DNA from: Kribbella pratensis
Lineage (GTDB): Bacteria > Actinomycetota > Actinomycetes > Propionibacteriales > Kribbellaceae
Assembly: GCF_004366075.1 (NCBI RefSeq)
Contig: NZ_SODU01000005.1
Span: 124,001-188,000 of the forward strand
DNA: 64,000 nt
Direction of reading: 5' to 3'
The notes beneath the pieces are model-generated. The model worked only from the letters and a program-made list of their open reading frames with translations, searched no databases and had not been told where the DNA came from. A program made the position numbers and the translations under genes. How positions within the stretch are numbered: position 1 is the stretch's first letter; every line of letters starts with the position of its first letter. This document shows positions 17,041-25,423 of this stretch, one piece after another.

Positions 17041-17181
17041 GACAGCACCAGCCAGACACCACCGACGGCCTATCCACTCATCACACGCTGCATCACAGGC
17101 TCCCCCGATCGGGTCCGAACGTCACCTGTCATACGTGCCGATCCGCCGATCGGTTCAGGCTGGAGCGATATCGTCGTCGGC

Positions 17182-17505
17182 ATGAGCCAAGAGATTCCCG
17201 CAGCGGTTCAGCGCGCGCTCGACGCGATCGACGCCCTGGACAACGACGCGTTCGTGGCGGCGTTCGCCGCGGACGGCTACGTGAACGACTGGGGCCGCGA
17301 GTTCCGCGGCCACGACCGGATCCGCTCCTGGAGCGACAACGAACTGATCGGCAAGAACGTCACCTTCACCGACACCCAGGTCTCCACCCCCGGCAACCCC
17401 CTGACGATCCTCACCCAGGTAGGCGGAGACGGCTTCAACGGCCCGTCCCACTTCACCTTCGAAACCCAAGGCGACGAACTGGCCTCCATGACCATCACCG
17501 CGTGA
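17182..17505 (+). CDS. NTF2-like / SnoaL-family small protein
   Basis: A 107-residue single-domain cone-shaped alpha+beta barrel protein. AVQRALDAIDALDNDAFVAAFAADGYVNDWGREFRGHDRIRSWSDNEL is the standard N-terminal helix plus first strand of NTF2-like proteins. Such domains bind small hydrophobic ligands or act as isomerases/hydrolases; nothing here fixes the activity. It is divergent from the ECF sigma gene (141-bp gap) and may belong to its regulon. The ATG at 17182 is chosen because the sequence upstream in frame is not protein-like. It ends 4 bp from the converging smc stop. Confidence 0.75.
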   Translation: MSQEIPAAVQRALDAIDALDNDAFVAAFAADGYVNDWGREFRGHDRIRSWSDNELIGKNVTFTDTQVSTPGNPLTILTQVGGDGFNGPSHFTFETQGDELASMTITA

Positions 17506-17509
17506 GGTC

Positions 17510-20500
17510 CTAGACGGGTTCGGGTTCGCGGATCCGTTGGGAGATGACGGCGGAGACGCCGTCGCCGCGCATGGTGACGCCGTACAGGGCGTCGGCGACC
17601 TCCATGGTGCGTTTCTGGTGGGTGATGACCAGGAGCTGGCTGTTCTCCCGGAGTTCCTCGTAGATCTCCAGGAGGCGGCCGAGGTTGGTGTCGTCCAGGG
17701 CGGCCTCGACCTCGTCGAGGATGTAGAACGGCGACGGGCGGGCCTTGAACAGGGCGACCAGGAACGCGACCGCGACCAGCGAACGCTCGCCGCCGGACAG
17801 CAGCGACAGCCGCTTGACCTTCTTGCCCGGCGGGCGCGCCTCGACGTCGATACCGGTGGAGAGCATGTCGTCGGGATCGGTCAGCACGAGCCGGCCCTCA
17901 CCACCCGGGAACAGCCGGCTGAAGACGTGCTCGAACGCGATCTCGACGTCCCGGTACGCCTCGGTGAAGACCTGCTCGACCCTGTCGTCGACCTCCTTGA
18001 CGATGTCCATCAGGTCGCGCCGCGACTTCTTCAAATCCTCCAGCTGCTCGGAGAGGAACCGGTGCCGCTCCTCCATCGCCTCGAACTCCTCGAGCGCGAG
18101 CGGGTTGATCTTGCCGAGCTGGTTGAGCGCACGCTCGGCCTGCTTGAGCCGCTTCTCGACCTTGGTCCGGTTGAACGGCTCGGCCTCGAGCTCGAGCGTG
18201 TCGTCGTCACCGGCCTTGGGCAGCGGCGGCACCAGCTGGTCCGGTCCGTACTCGGTGACCAAAGCGTCGACCTCGATACCGAGCTCGCCGAGCGCCTTCT
18301 CGTACAGCTGCTCCAGGCGCATCTTCTGCTCGGCCCGGGCCAGTGCGTCCCGGTGCACGGTGTTCGTGAGCTGCTCCAGCTCGGAGCTGAGGTTCCGCGT
18401 CGCGGACCGAGCCTGTGCGAGCGCCTGTTCCCGGTCGGCCCGCTGCGCCTGGATCGCCGCCCGCTCGGCCGCGGCCAGCTGCAACGACGACTCCAGCCGC
18501 GCCAGCACGTGACCGGCAGCCAGGTGTACGGCGTTCGCCGCCTCGGCCTGCCGCGCACGGCGTGCCGCCCGCGCGATCGACCTGGCCCGCGCCTCGCGCT
18601 CCTGCCGGGCCGCGCGCTCCAGCGAGTCCGCGCGACCGGACAGCGCCCGGGCCCGCTCTTCGGTGGTCCGCAGCGCCAGCCGCGCCTCCATCTCGGCCGC
18701 ACGCCCCGCCTTGGCCTCCTCGGCCAGCCGGTCGCGCTGCGACGTGTCGGGCTCGTCGCCCTCCTCGTCGAACGCCTCGGCGTCCATCAACCGCTCTTCG
18801 AGCTCGGCCAGACCGGACAGGTTCCGGTCGCGCTCCTCCTCGGCGGCCGCGATCGCCTCGGCCATCCGCTCCGCCTCGCCGCGGGACGCCTTCGCCAGCG
18901 ATCCGAAGTGCCCGAGCTGCTCGGCCACCGCCGCCATCGACGCGTCCGACTCGTGCAGCCGGGCCAGCGTGATCTCGACGGACTCCTTCTGCCGGCTCCG
19001 CTCGTCCTCGAGGCCCTGCAGCTCGAAGCGCAGCCGCTCGCTCCGGGCAGTCGCCTCGGTCAGCTTCTCCGTCGCCTCGTCGACCGCGGACTGCACCTCA
19101 ATCAGGCTGGGTGCCGCGTCCGACCCGCCATACGCGAAATGAGCGCCCAGTACGTCGCCCACACGCGTCGTACACGTGACGTCTGGCAGGTTCCGCAGCA
19201 GGGACCGTGCCGCGTCCACGTCGTCGACGACCGCGACCTTGCGCAGCAGCCGCCGTAGGGCGGGCCGCAGGGTCTCCGGGCATTCCACGACATCCACGGC
19301 GTACGACGCGCCGTACGGCAGCGCCGGCCACGTGGCGTAGTCGTCGGCCGGGGCGTCGCCCAGGAGCATCCCGGCGCGGCCGAGGTCGTGCTCCTTGAGG
19401 TGACCGACGGCGTGCAGCGCCGCGTCGGTGTGGGTGACGGCGACCGCGTCCGCGGCCTCACCGAGCGCCGCGGCGATCGCGGTCTCGTACCCGGACCGCA
19501 CGCTCAGCAGGGCGGCGACCGACCCCATCAGCCCGTTGATCTGCTCCGACGCGGCCAGCAGCGCGCCGGCCCCGTCCTTGCGGTTCAGACCGAGCTCCAG
19601 CGCTTCCTTGCGGGCGGCCAGACCGGTGCGCTCGCGCTCGGCGTCGCGCTCCTCGGCTCGCAGCTTCGCCAGCCGCTCGTCCAGCTCGTCGAGAACGGCC
19701 TGGGCAGCCTCGTACTGGTCGTCGAGGCCCTTCTCCCCGGCATCCAGCCCGGCGACCTGGGTCTCCAGCGCGGTGAAGTCGTGCTGGGCCTTCGCGGCGC
19801 GCTCCTCGGCCTCGCGCCGGTTGGCGGCGAGCCGGCCGATCTCGGACTCGGCGGCGGCCGCGCGGCTCTTCAGCGCGTTCACCTGGCCGGTCAGCCGGGC
19901 CAGTCCTTCGCGGCGGTCGGCGGCGGCCCGGATCAGCGCCGAGATCCGGCGCTCCTCCTCGGCCTCCTGGGCCTCCAGCTGCTGGCGGCGCTCGACGCAC
20001 TCGGCGAGCAGCTCCGAATGCGCCTCGACCTCGGCCTCGATCTGCGCCTCGGTCTCGCGGACCCGGGCGGCTTCCAGTTCGAGTTCCTCGGGGTCGCGGC
20101 CGGCCCGCGGCTCCTCGGCCTCGTCGTTCAGCGACCGGATCCGGTCCGCCGCGATCCGCGCCGTACCTTTGATCTTCTCGCCGAAGCCGGACAGCTGGTA
20201 CCAGGTGTCCTGCGCGGCCTGCAGGGCCGGCGCGTCCTCGCGGAGCGCGTCCTCCAGCTCCGCCTCGAGCTCGCGGGCCTCGCGCAGCTTCGCCTCGGTC
20301 TCGGTACGCCGCTGCGTGAGCGCGGCCTCGTCCCGCAGCTCCGCCTCGAGCGCGGACTGCGCCTGGACGATGTCGTCGGCGAGCAGCCGGGCGCGGCCGT
20401 CGCGGACCTCCGCCTGGATGGTCACCGCCCGGCGCGCCACCTCCGCCTGGCGCCCGAGCGGCTTCAACTGGCGGCGGATCTCCTGGATCAGGTCGCCGAG

Positions 20501-21070
20501 CCGGTGCAGGTTGCCCTCGGTGGCCTCCAGCTTCCGGATCGCCTTTTCCTTGCGCTTGCGGTGCTTCAGGACACCGGCGGCCTCCTCGACGAATCCGCGG
20601 CGGCCTTCCGGCGTGGCGCGCAGGATCGAGTCCAGCTGGCCCTGACCGACGATGACGTGCATCTCGCGGCCGATCCCGGAGTCGCTGAGCAGCTCCTGGA
20701 CGTCGAGCAGGCGGCAGTTCTGGCCGTTGATCTGGTAGTCGGACCCGCCGTTGCGGAACATCGTCCGGCTGATCGTCACCTCGGCGTACTCGATCGGCAG
20801 GGCGCCGTCGGTGTTGTCGATGGTGAGCACCACCTCGGCGCGGCCCAGCGGGGCGCGGCCGGAGGTGCCGGCGAAGATGACGTCCTCCATCTTGCCGCCG
20901 CGCAGCGACTTGGCGCCCTGCTCACCCATCACCCAGGCCAGCGCGTCGACGACGTTGGACTTGCCGGAGCCGTTCGGCCCGACGATGCAGGTGATGCCTG
21001 GTTCGAAGTTCATCGTCGTCGCGGACGCGAACGACTTGAAGCCTCGGAGCGTCATGCTCTTCAGGTACAA
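17510..21070 (-). CDS. smc: Chromosome segregation ATPase SMC
   Basis: About 1186 residues, the full bacterial SMC length. The N-terminal head has IVGPNGSGKSNVVDAL (Walker A), long coiled-coil arms of alternating Glu/Arg/Ala-rich sequence flank a hinge at about residues 500-650 (GLMGSVAALLSVRSGYETAI and following), and the C-terminal head has LSLLSGGERSLVAVAFLVAL (signature) and FYILDEVEAALDD (Walker B). SMC with ScpAB compacts and separates origins. The TTG at 21070 (M-YLKSMTLRGFKSFAS) is preferred to the TTG 15 bp upstream because GGAGAG at 21083-21078 then serves as its ribosome site. Confidence 0.96.
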   Translation of the reverse strand: MYLKSMTLRGFKSFASATTMNFEPGITCIVGPNGSGKSNVVDALAWVMGEQGAKSLRGGKMEDVIFAGTSGRAPLGRAEVVLTIDNTDGALPIEYAEVTISRTMFRNGGSDYQINGQNCRLLDVQELLSDSGIGREMHVIVGQGQLDSILRATPEGRRGFVEEAAGVLKHRKRKEKAIRKLEATEGNLHRLGDLIQEIRRQLKPLGRQAEVARRAVTIQAEVRDGRARLLADDIVQAQSALEAELRDEAALTQRRTETEAKLREARELEAELEDALREDAPALQAAQDTWYQLSGFGEKIKGTARIAADRIRSLNDEAEEPRAGRDPEELELEAARVRETEAQIEAEVEAHSELLAECVERRQQLEAQEAEEERRISALIRAAADRREGLARLTGQVNALKSRAAAAESEIGRLAANRREAEERAAKAQHDFTALETQVAGLDAGEKGLDDQYEAAQAVLDELDERLAKLRAEERDAERERTGLAARKEALELGLNRKDGAGALLAASEQINGLMGSVAALLSVRSGYETAIAAALGEAADAVAVTHTDAALHAVGHLKEHDLGRAGMLLGDAPADDYATWPALPYGASYAVDVVECPETLRPALRRLLRKVAVVDDVDAARSLLRNLPDVTCTTRVGDVLGAHFAYGGSDAAPSLIEVQSAVDEATEKLTEATARSERLRFELQGLEDERSRQKESVEITLARLHESDASMAAVAEQLGHFGSLAKASRGEAERMAEAIAAAEEERDRNLSGLAELEERLMDAEAFDEEGDEPDTSQRDRLAEEAKAGRAAEMEARLALRTTEERARALSGRADSLERAARQEREARARSIARAARRARQAEAANAVHLAAGHVLARLESSLQLAAAERAAIQAQRADREQALAQARSATRNLSSELEQLTNTVHRDALARAEQKMRLEQLYEKALGELGIEVDALVTEYGPDQLVPPLPKAGDDDTLELEAEPFNRTKVEKRLKQAERALNQLGKINPLALEEFEAMEERHRFLSEQLEDLKKSRRDLMDIVKEVDDRVEQVFTEAYRDVEIAFEHVFSRLFPGGEGRLVLTDPDDMLSTGIDVEARPPGKKVKRLSLLSGGERSLVAVAFLVALFKARPSPFYILDEVEAALDDTNLGRLLEIYEELRENSQLLVITHQKRTMEVADALYGVTMRGDGVSAVISQRIREPEPV

Positions 21071-21365
21071 GGCGAAGCTCTCCAACCCGTGAAAGGACAG
21101 ACGGTACCGGAGGAACCGCCGTAGCTGTACGTCGCGCTGCCGCTACCCGGGGGAAGGTGTTCCGCTTCGCAGTCTACAAAGAGATCCGCGGAATCCAGCG
21201 GAGGCCAGGCCGTTGAGAGATGGCCGGCGAGGATGGGTGCACAACCAATCGTTGAACCTACGGCGCTGTTACACACCACGGCGGCGGAGGCCCGGACGGG
21301 GGCCACCGCCGTCCCGCGAACGTAGCAGCGTAGTGCGGACGGTCGAGATCGAATCTCTGCCTGCG

Positions 21366-21566
21366 TCAGACCGAAGCGGGAGTACGCAGGGCCTCGTCGA
21401 CGGTCAGCAGCCGACCCTCGTGGATCTGTGCCACCAGGTGGTCGTTCTCTGCCTGGAGCCGCATCACGTGCGCCTCCAGATCTGCGACGCGCCGGTTGAG
21501 CAGACGAACCTGCTCGAGCATGCGCGGGTCAGTGCCTCCAAGATGCCCTAGAAGAGCCTTGGCCAT
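21366..21566 (-). CDS. Small coiled-coil protein of unknown function
   Basis: A 66-residue protein. MAKALLGHLGGTDPRMLEQV is followed by a heptad-rich helix (about residues 17-52, LLNRRVADLEAHVMRLQAEN) and a short tail. Similar MAKALLGH proteins occur near this position in other actinobacteria, as far as I recall, but no function is known. It is probably a dimeric helical adaptor. It sits alone between mutM and smc, with 143 bp to the mutM stop and about 295 bp to the smc start, both without other genes. Confidence 0.75.
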   Translation of the reverse strand: MAKALLGHLGGTDPRMLEQVRLLNRRVADLEAHVMRLQAENDHLVAQIHEGRLLTVDEALRTPASV

Positions 21567-21709
21567 TGTGCTGTCCTCCGGAAGGGTTCTGGCCGGTCGC
21601 GCTCCGTATCGAGGTCATGAAGGAGCGCCGAAAATGTGTGCCGTCTTTCAGGGTGACACCGGCGAGGGCGACGGGTCAACCTGGACCACGTTTATTAACG
21701 ATACCTCGT

Positions 21710-22564
21710 TCACCAGCGGACATGGCGCGGGACCGGTTGACATTTCGGGCAGCGGTACGACGAACGGTTCATGAACGGCTCGCGACGGATCGGCCGGCCG
21801 TCCCGCGGGCAGGGCGATCCCTCCTGCCCGTAGACGTTCAGGCCACGCTCGAAGTACCCGGATTCCCCGTTCACGTTGACGTACAGGGCGTCGAAGCTGG
21901 TGCCACCAACGGTCAGCGCCTCGGCCATCACGGCGTGCGCCTGCTCGAGAATGCCCTTTATTTGTGAGGGTTTCAGCGTTTCTGTCGCCCGGGCGTAGTG
22001 CAGCTTGGCCCGCCACAACGCTTCGTCGGCGTAGATGTTGCCGATCCCGCTGATCGCGGTCTGGTCCAGCAGTGCTCGTTTCAGGCCGGTCCGGCGGCGG
22101 CGGATCTTCGCGGTCGCCAGCTCCGGATCGAACAGAGGATCGAACGGGTCGCGGGCGATGTGGGCGATCTCGGCGGGCAGTTCGGCACCGCCCTCGGAGT
22201 AGGACAGACCACCGAACATCCGCTGGTCCACAAAACGGACCTCTCCGCCGCCGTCGGCGAACCGGAACCGCACCCGCAGATGCGGCTCGTCGGGCGCGCC
22301 GACCGGCTGGACCCGGAACTGACCGCTCATTCCGAGGTGGGTCAATACCGCGTCACCGGACGTCAACGGCAGCCACAGGTACTTGCCGCGCCGGGCCGGC
22401 TCGGCGAAAACCTGCCCCTTGAGCCGCGAGACGAAGTCCTCCGGCCCGGCGGCATGACGCCGTACCGGGCGGGGGTGCAGCACCTCGACGGTCTCGATGG
22501 TCCGCCCGGCGAGAAACTCCACCAGACCCCGCCGTACGACTTCTACCTCAGGAAGCTCCGGCAC
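21710..22564 (-). CDS. mutM: Formamidopyrimidine-DNA glycosylase (Fpg/MutM)
   Basis: A 284-residue base-excision enzyme removing 8-oxoguanine and FaPy lesions with associated AP-lyase activity. The N-terminus M-PELPEVE supplies the catalytic Pro and Glu. The H2TH domain (about 135-225) includes ISGIGNIYADEALWRAKLH. The zinc finger closes the protein: PCPRDG...MNRSSYRCPKCQ. Only three of the four usual zinc cysteines are present, because the second position of the first CxxC reads GAC (Asp). It lies 1 bp after rnc. Confidence 0.93.
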   Translation of the reverse strand: MPELPEVEVVRRGLVEFLAGRTIETVEVLHPRPVRRHAAGPEDFVSRLKGQVFAEPARRGKYLWLPLTSGDAVLTHLGMSGQFRVQPVGAPDEPHLRVRFRFADGGGEVRFVDQRMFGGLSYSEGGAELPAEIAHIARDPFDPLFDPELATAKIRRRRTGLKRALLDQTAISGIGNIYADEALWRAKLHYARATETLKPSQIKGILEQAHAVMAEALTVGGTSFDALYVNVNGESGYFERGLNVYGQEGSPCPRDGRPIRREPFMNRSSYRCPKCQPVPRHVRW

Positions 22565-22565
22565 T

Positions 22566-23294
22566 TCAGGACTGCGAGGGGTCCACGCTGTCGGGATGCG
22601 CGGCGCGCAGGGCCTTCCAGGCGGTCTCGGCGGCCTGCTGCTCGGCTTCCTTCTTGCTCCGGCCGATGCCGTGGCCGTAGGTGTCGGAACCGATCCGGAC
22701 CCGCGCCTCGAACGTCTTCGCGTGGTCCGGTCCGGACTCCGCGATCACGTACTCGGGGACGCCGACGCCGAGCTGGGCGACCAGCTCCTGCAGCGACGTC
22801 TTCCAGTCCAGGCCGGCGCCGAGCCGGGCCGACGACTCCATCAGGTCGTCGAACAGCCGGTGCACGACCCCGCCCGCGACCTCGAAGCCGCGGTCCAGGT
22901 ACACGGCGCCGATCAGCGCCTCGACGCAGTCGGCAAGGATCGACGACTTGTCCCGGCCGCCGGTGGCTTCTTCGCCGCGGCCGAGCCGCAGGTACTTGCC
23001 CAGCTTGAGCTCGCGGGCGACACCCGCGAGCGCACGCATGTTGACCACCGCGGCCCGTAGCTTGGCCAGTCGGCCCTCGGACAGGTCGGGATGGTTCCGG
23101 AACAACGACTCCGTGACGATGACGCCGAGCACGGAGTCCCCGAGGAACTCCAGCCGCTCGTTCGTCGGCAGCCCGCCGTTCTCGTACGCGTACGAGCGGT
23201 GGGTGAAGGCGTGCTCCAGCAGTTCGTCAGCCAGCGATACGCCGAGCCGCTGGTTCAGCTCGGCGTAGAGCCCCGTTTCGTTGGCAGAGTTCAC
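22566..23294 (-). CDS. rnc: Ribonuclease III
   Basis: A 242-residue double-strand-specific endoribonuclease that processes rRNA and structured mRNAs. The catalytic domain (about 10-155) has the signature ERLEFLGDSVLGVIV and the second acidic cluster ADCVEALIGAVYLDRG. The dsRNA-binding domain follows (about 162-232), with GVGVPEYVIAESGPDHAKTF and GRSKKEAEQQAAETAWKAL. A GTG start at 23294 lies 15 bp downstream of the rpmF stop. The order rpmF-rnc-mutM is the usual actinobacterial one. Confidence 0.95.
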   Translation of the reverse strand: MNSANETGLYAELNQRLGVSLADELLEHAFTHRSYAYENGGLPTNERLEFLGDSVLGVIVTESLFRNHPDLSEGRLAKLRAAVVNMRALAGVARELKLGKYLRLGRGEEATGGRDKSSILADCVEALIGAVYLDRGFEVAGGVVHRLFDDLMESSARLGAGLDWKTSLQELVAQLGVGVPEYVIAESGPDHAKTFEARVRIGSDTYGHGIGRSKKEAEQQAAETAWKALRAAHPDSVDPSQS

Positions 23295-23309
23295 TGTGAA
23301 GGTGGCCGT

Positions 23310-23501
23310 TTAGCTCTCGACGACCTGGCGACGCTCGCCCTTCGCGCCGTACTGGCCGCAGTTCGGGCAGACGGTGTGCTGCAGGTGCTTCGCGCGGCAG
23401 GCGGGGTTCACGCAGGTGACCAGCGACGGGGCAGTCGTCTTCCACTGCGCCCGGCGGCTCCGGGTGTTGCTGCGCGACATCTTCCGCTTCGGAACGGCCA
23501 C
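23310..23501 (-). CDS. rpmF: 50S ribosomal protein L32 (zinc-ribbon form)
   Basis: A 63-residue protein beginning MAVPKRKMSRSNTRSRRAQW, the classical L32 start. It has a four-cysteine zinc ribbon, CVNPAC at about residues 30-35 and CPNC at about 45-48. The zinc-containing form may be replaced by a zinc-free paralogue under zinc limitation in actinobacteria; no such paralogue is in the window. The GTG start is at 23501. The DUF177 gene is just upstream, the standard pairing. Confidence 0.96.
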   Translation of the reverse strand: MAVPKRKMSRSNTRSRRAQWKTTAPSLVTCVNPACRAKHLQHTVCPNCGQYGAKGERRQVVES

Positions 23502-23600
23502 GGTTATGACTCCTCGGTTCGGCCGGGGGCTGGTGGACCCGGCCGGCTCAGTCTGACGTTTTCGGGTGGAGCGGTACTGCGGTGTTGCGATGGAGCTGTT

Positions 23601-24137
23601 TCAGTTGTCCTGCTGGTCCTGCTGGAGCAGGTTGCCGAGGGCGGCCCAGCGCGGGTCGGTCCCGTCCTCGTGCTTGTGGCCGGGCTCGTCCGCCAGGCGT
23701 ACCCCGCAGTCGGGGCACAGACCCGGACAGTCGTCCGTACACAGCGGCTGGAACGGCAGTGCGAGCACCACCTGGTCCCTCAGCACCGGCTCGAGGTCGA
23801 TCAGATCGCCCTCCATCCGGCTGGCCTCGTCCGGCTCGGCTTCGCTCTCCGGGTAGACGTACAGCTCCTGGATGTCAGCGAGGAACTCGTCCTCGATGTC
23901 GACCAGGCACCGCGCGCACTCCCCGACCAGACGGCCGCGAGCCGTTCCGGTGACGAGCACCCCTTCGACCACCGATTCCAGCCGTAGATCGAACTGGATC
24001 GGATCGCCCTCGGGGACGCCGATCACGTCGATTCCGAGATCCGCCGGCGCCGGCGCCGTGAAGGTGACTTCGCGTTGGGACCCTGCGCGGCGGGTCAGCT
24101 CGTGCGTGTCGATCACGAGTGGGGACCGCGGGTCCAA
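23601..24137 (-). CDS. DUF177 (YceD-like) protein
   Basis: A 178-residue protein of the YceD/DUF177 family, almost always encoded next to rpmF. Recognisable parts are the N-terminal PLVIDTHELTRRAGSQREV, GECARCLVDIEDEFLADIQELYV (Cys-rich turn near 95-98), and the C-terminal CPGLCPDCGVRLADEPGH zinc-ribbon-like motif. In E. coli and plants the family helps 23S rRNA accumulation, so a ribosome-biogenesis role is likely. About 100 bp separate it from rpmF and 107 bp from coaD. Confidence 0.88.
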   Translation of the reverse strand: MDPRSPLVIDTHELTRRAGSQREVTFTAPAPADLGIDVIGVPEGDPIQFDLRLESVVEGVLVTGTARGRLVGECARCLVDIEDEFLADIQELYVYPESEAEPDEASRMEGDLIDLEPVLRDQVVLALPFQPLCTDDCPGLCPDCGVRLADEPGHKHEDGTDPRWAALGNLLQQDQQDN

Positions 24138-24244
24138 GACGCTCAGAACATCCCTTTCAGGCGTGGGCAGGCAAGAACTCGGTCTCGTCGAGACCGGTGA
24201 TCAACACTACCAACTCCCCGGCGTTGCGCCCAATCCGGGGACAC

Positions 24245-24715
24245 TCACAGCGTGTTCAGTAACCGTGTGTGAACGGCCGGCGTCACGAACGTGCTGACGT
24301 CGCCGCCGAGCCGGGCGATCTCCTTGACCCAGCTGGACGAGATGAAGGCGTGTTCCGGCGCGGTCGGCAGGAAGACCGTGTCGACGCCGGTCATCCGCCG
24401 GTTCAGCTGCGCCATCTGCAGCTCGTAGTCGTAGTCGGCCGCCGAGCGCAGGCCTTTCACGATCACGCCGGCGCCCTCGGCCCGGCAGTAGTCGACCAGC
24501 AGCCCCTCGAAGGAGCCGATGCGGACGTTCGGGAACGGCTCTACCAGCTCGGTGAGCATCTCGATCCGCTCCTGCGGGCCGAACAGCCGGTTCTTCGACT
24601 GGTTCACCCCGGTCGCGACGATCAGCTCGTCGAAGGCGGCCGCCGCCCGGGTGACGATGTCGAGGTGCCCGACCGTGGGCGGGTCGAAGGTCCCTGGGAA
24701 AACGGCCCTACTCAT
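24245..24715 (-). CDS. coaD: Phosphopantetheine adenylyltransferase
   Basis: A 156-residue enzyme making dephospho-CoA from 4'-phosphopantetheine and ATP, the penultimate step of CoA synthesis. The nucleotidyltransferase motif PGTFDPPTVGHLDIV is at residues 8-22 (TxGH), and the C-terminal EHAFISSSWVKEIARLGGDVS is the ISSxxxR/K-type motif. ATG 24715 overlaps the rsmD TGA (ATGA), whereas the longer in-frame upstream start lacks family similarity. The rsmD-coaD pair is standard. Confidence 0.95.
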   Translation of the reverse strand: MSRAVFPGTFDPPTVGHLDIVTRAAAAFDELIVATGVNQSKNRLFGPQERIEMLTELVEPFPNVRIGSFEGLLVDYCRAEGAGVIVKGLRSAADYDYELQMAQLNRRMTGVDTVFLPTAPEHAFISSSWVKEIARLGGDVSTFVTPAVHTRLLNTL

Positions 24716-25308
24716 CCCGGCACCTCGCCGTCGCCTTGACCATGGCGGTGACCGTACCAAAGGCGTGCCTCGCCGTACTTACGGTCCCGCAGCGCGGCGA
24801 ACCCCTCGGGCCAGTCCCACGGCTCCCGTTTCCCGCGTTCGACGACCACGACCGCGTCGTCGGCGAGCCAGCCGTGCGTCACCAGGTCGGTCAGCACGTC
24901 CTGCAGCTCGGCCGTCTCTAGCTTGTACGGCGGGTCCGCGAAAACGAGGTCGAACACCGAGTCGAATCCAGGGGGAGCGTCCCCGGCTGTCACCTTCTCC
25001 ACCGGCCGGGTCAGCAGCGTCGCACCCGGCAGCCCCACGACCTTGATATTGGCCGCGATCACCTCGGCCGCCTTCCGGTCCGATTCGACCAGCACGACCG
25101 TCGCGGCACCCCGGGACAGCGCCTCCAGCCCGATCGCACCGGATCCGGCGTACAGATCGAGGACCGCGAGCCCGTGGAAGCTCCCGAACTCGGACTCCAG
25201 CGACGAGAACAGCGCCTCGCGCACCCGATCCGCCGTCGGCCGCGTCCCACTCCCCGCCGGCACCCCGATCCGCCGCCCACCAGCCGCTCCCCCGATGATT
25301 CGGGTCAC
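24712..25308 (-). CDS. rsmD: 16S rRNA (guanine-966-N2)-methyltransferase RsmD
   Basis: A 198-residue SAM-dependent methyltransferase. It starts MTRIIGGAAGGRRI, has the SAM loop LDLYAGSGAIGLEALSRGA (about 50-68), and the catalytic FADPPYKLE (DPPY) near residue 135. It methylates G966 of 16S rRNA during 30S assembly. The GTG at 25308 follows GGGAGG with ideal spacing. That ribosome site and the start codon form the 3' arm of a long hairpin (25302-25394), which could limit translation. coaD overlaps downstream by 4 bp. Confidence 0.93.
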   Translation of the reverse strand: MTRIIGGAAGGRRIGVPAGSGTRPTADRVREALFSSLESEFGSFHGLAVLDLYAGSGAIGLEALSRGAATVVLVESDRKAAEVIAANIKVVGLPGATLLTRPVEKVTAGDAPPGFDSVFDLVFADPPYKLETAELQDVLTDLVTHGWLADDAVVVVERGKREPWDWPEGFAALRDRKYGEARLWYGHRHGQGDGEVPG

Positions 25309-25394
25309 GGGGCCTCCCGTTCTGGACTGAGGAGCGGAGGGAGCGAAGCGACCGGAGCGACGAGGGAAGAACGGGAGGAGAAGCCCCGTGACCC
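25302..25394. repeat. Long hairpin covering the rsmD ribosome site and start
   Basis: The left arm 25302-25323 pairs over 22 bp with the right arm 25368-25394, which carries a 5-nt bulge (TTCTC in minus-strand sense). The loop is 44 nt of GA/GC-rich sequence. In the rsmD transcript the 3' arm contains GGGAGG and the GTG start, so both would be base-paired. The arms look like an inverted copy of the rsmD start region. Confidence 0.7.
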
Positions 25395-25411
25395 CCGCGC
25401 CGGAGGCGCGG
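25395..25411. terminator. Short GC hairpin after recG
   Basis: CCGCGCC-GGA-GGCGCGG is a perfect 7-bp stem with a 3-nt loop, 12 nt beyond the recG stop in the direction of transcription and next to the long rsmD hairpin. No T-run follows. It may pause or attenuate transcription from recG into rsmD. Confidence 0.35.
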
Positions 25412-25423
25412 CATTCGACACAG

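Noticed and set aside
19388..21124. Long open frames antisense to smc (and similarly opposite recG, the DAK2 gene and the sugar permeases).
   Set aside because: They arise from GC-rich third positions; the sense strands carry full conserved families and the antisense products have no domain-like order.
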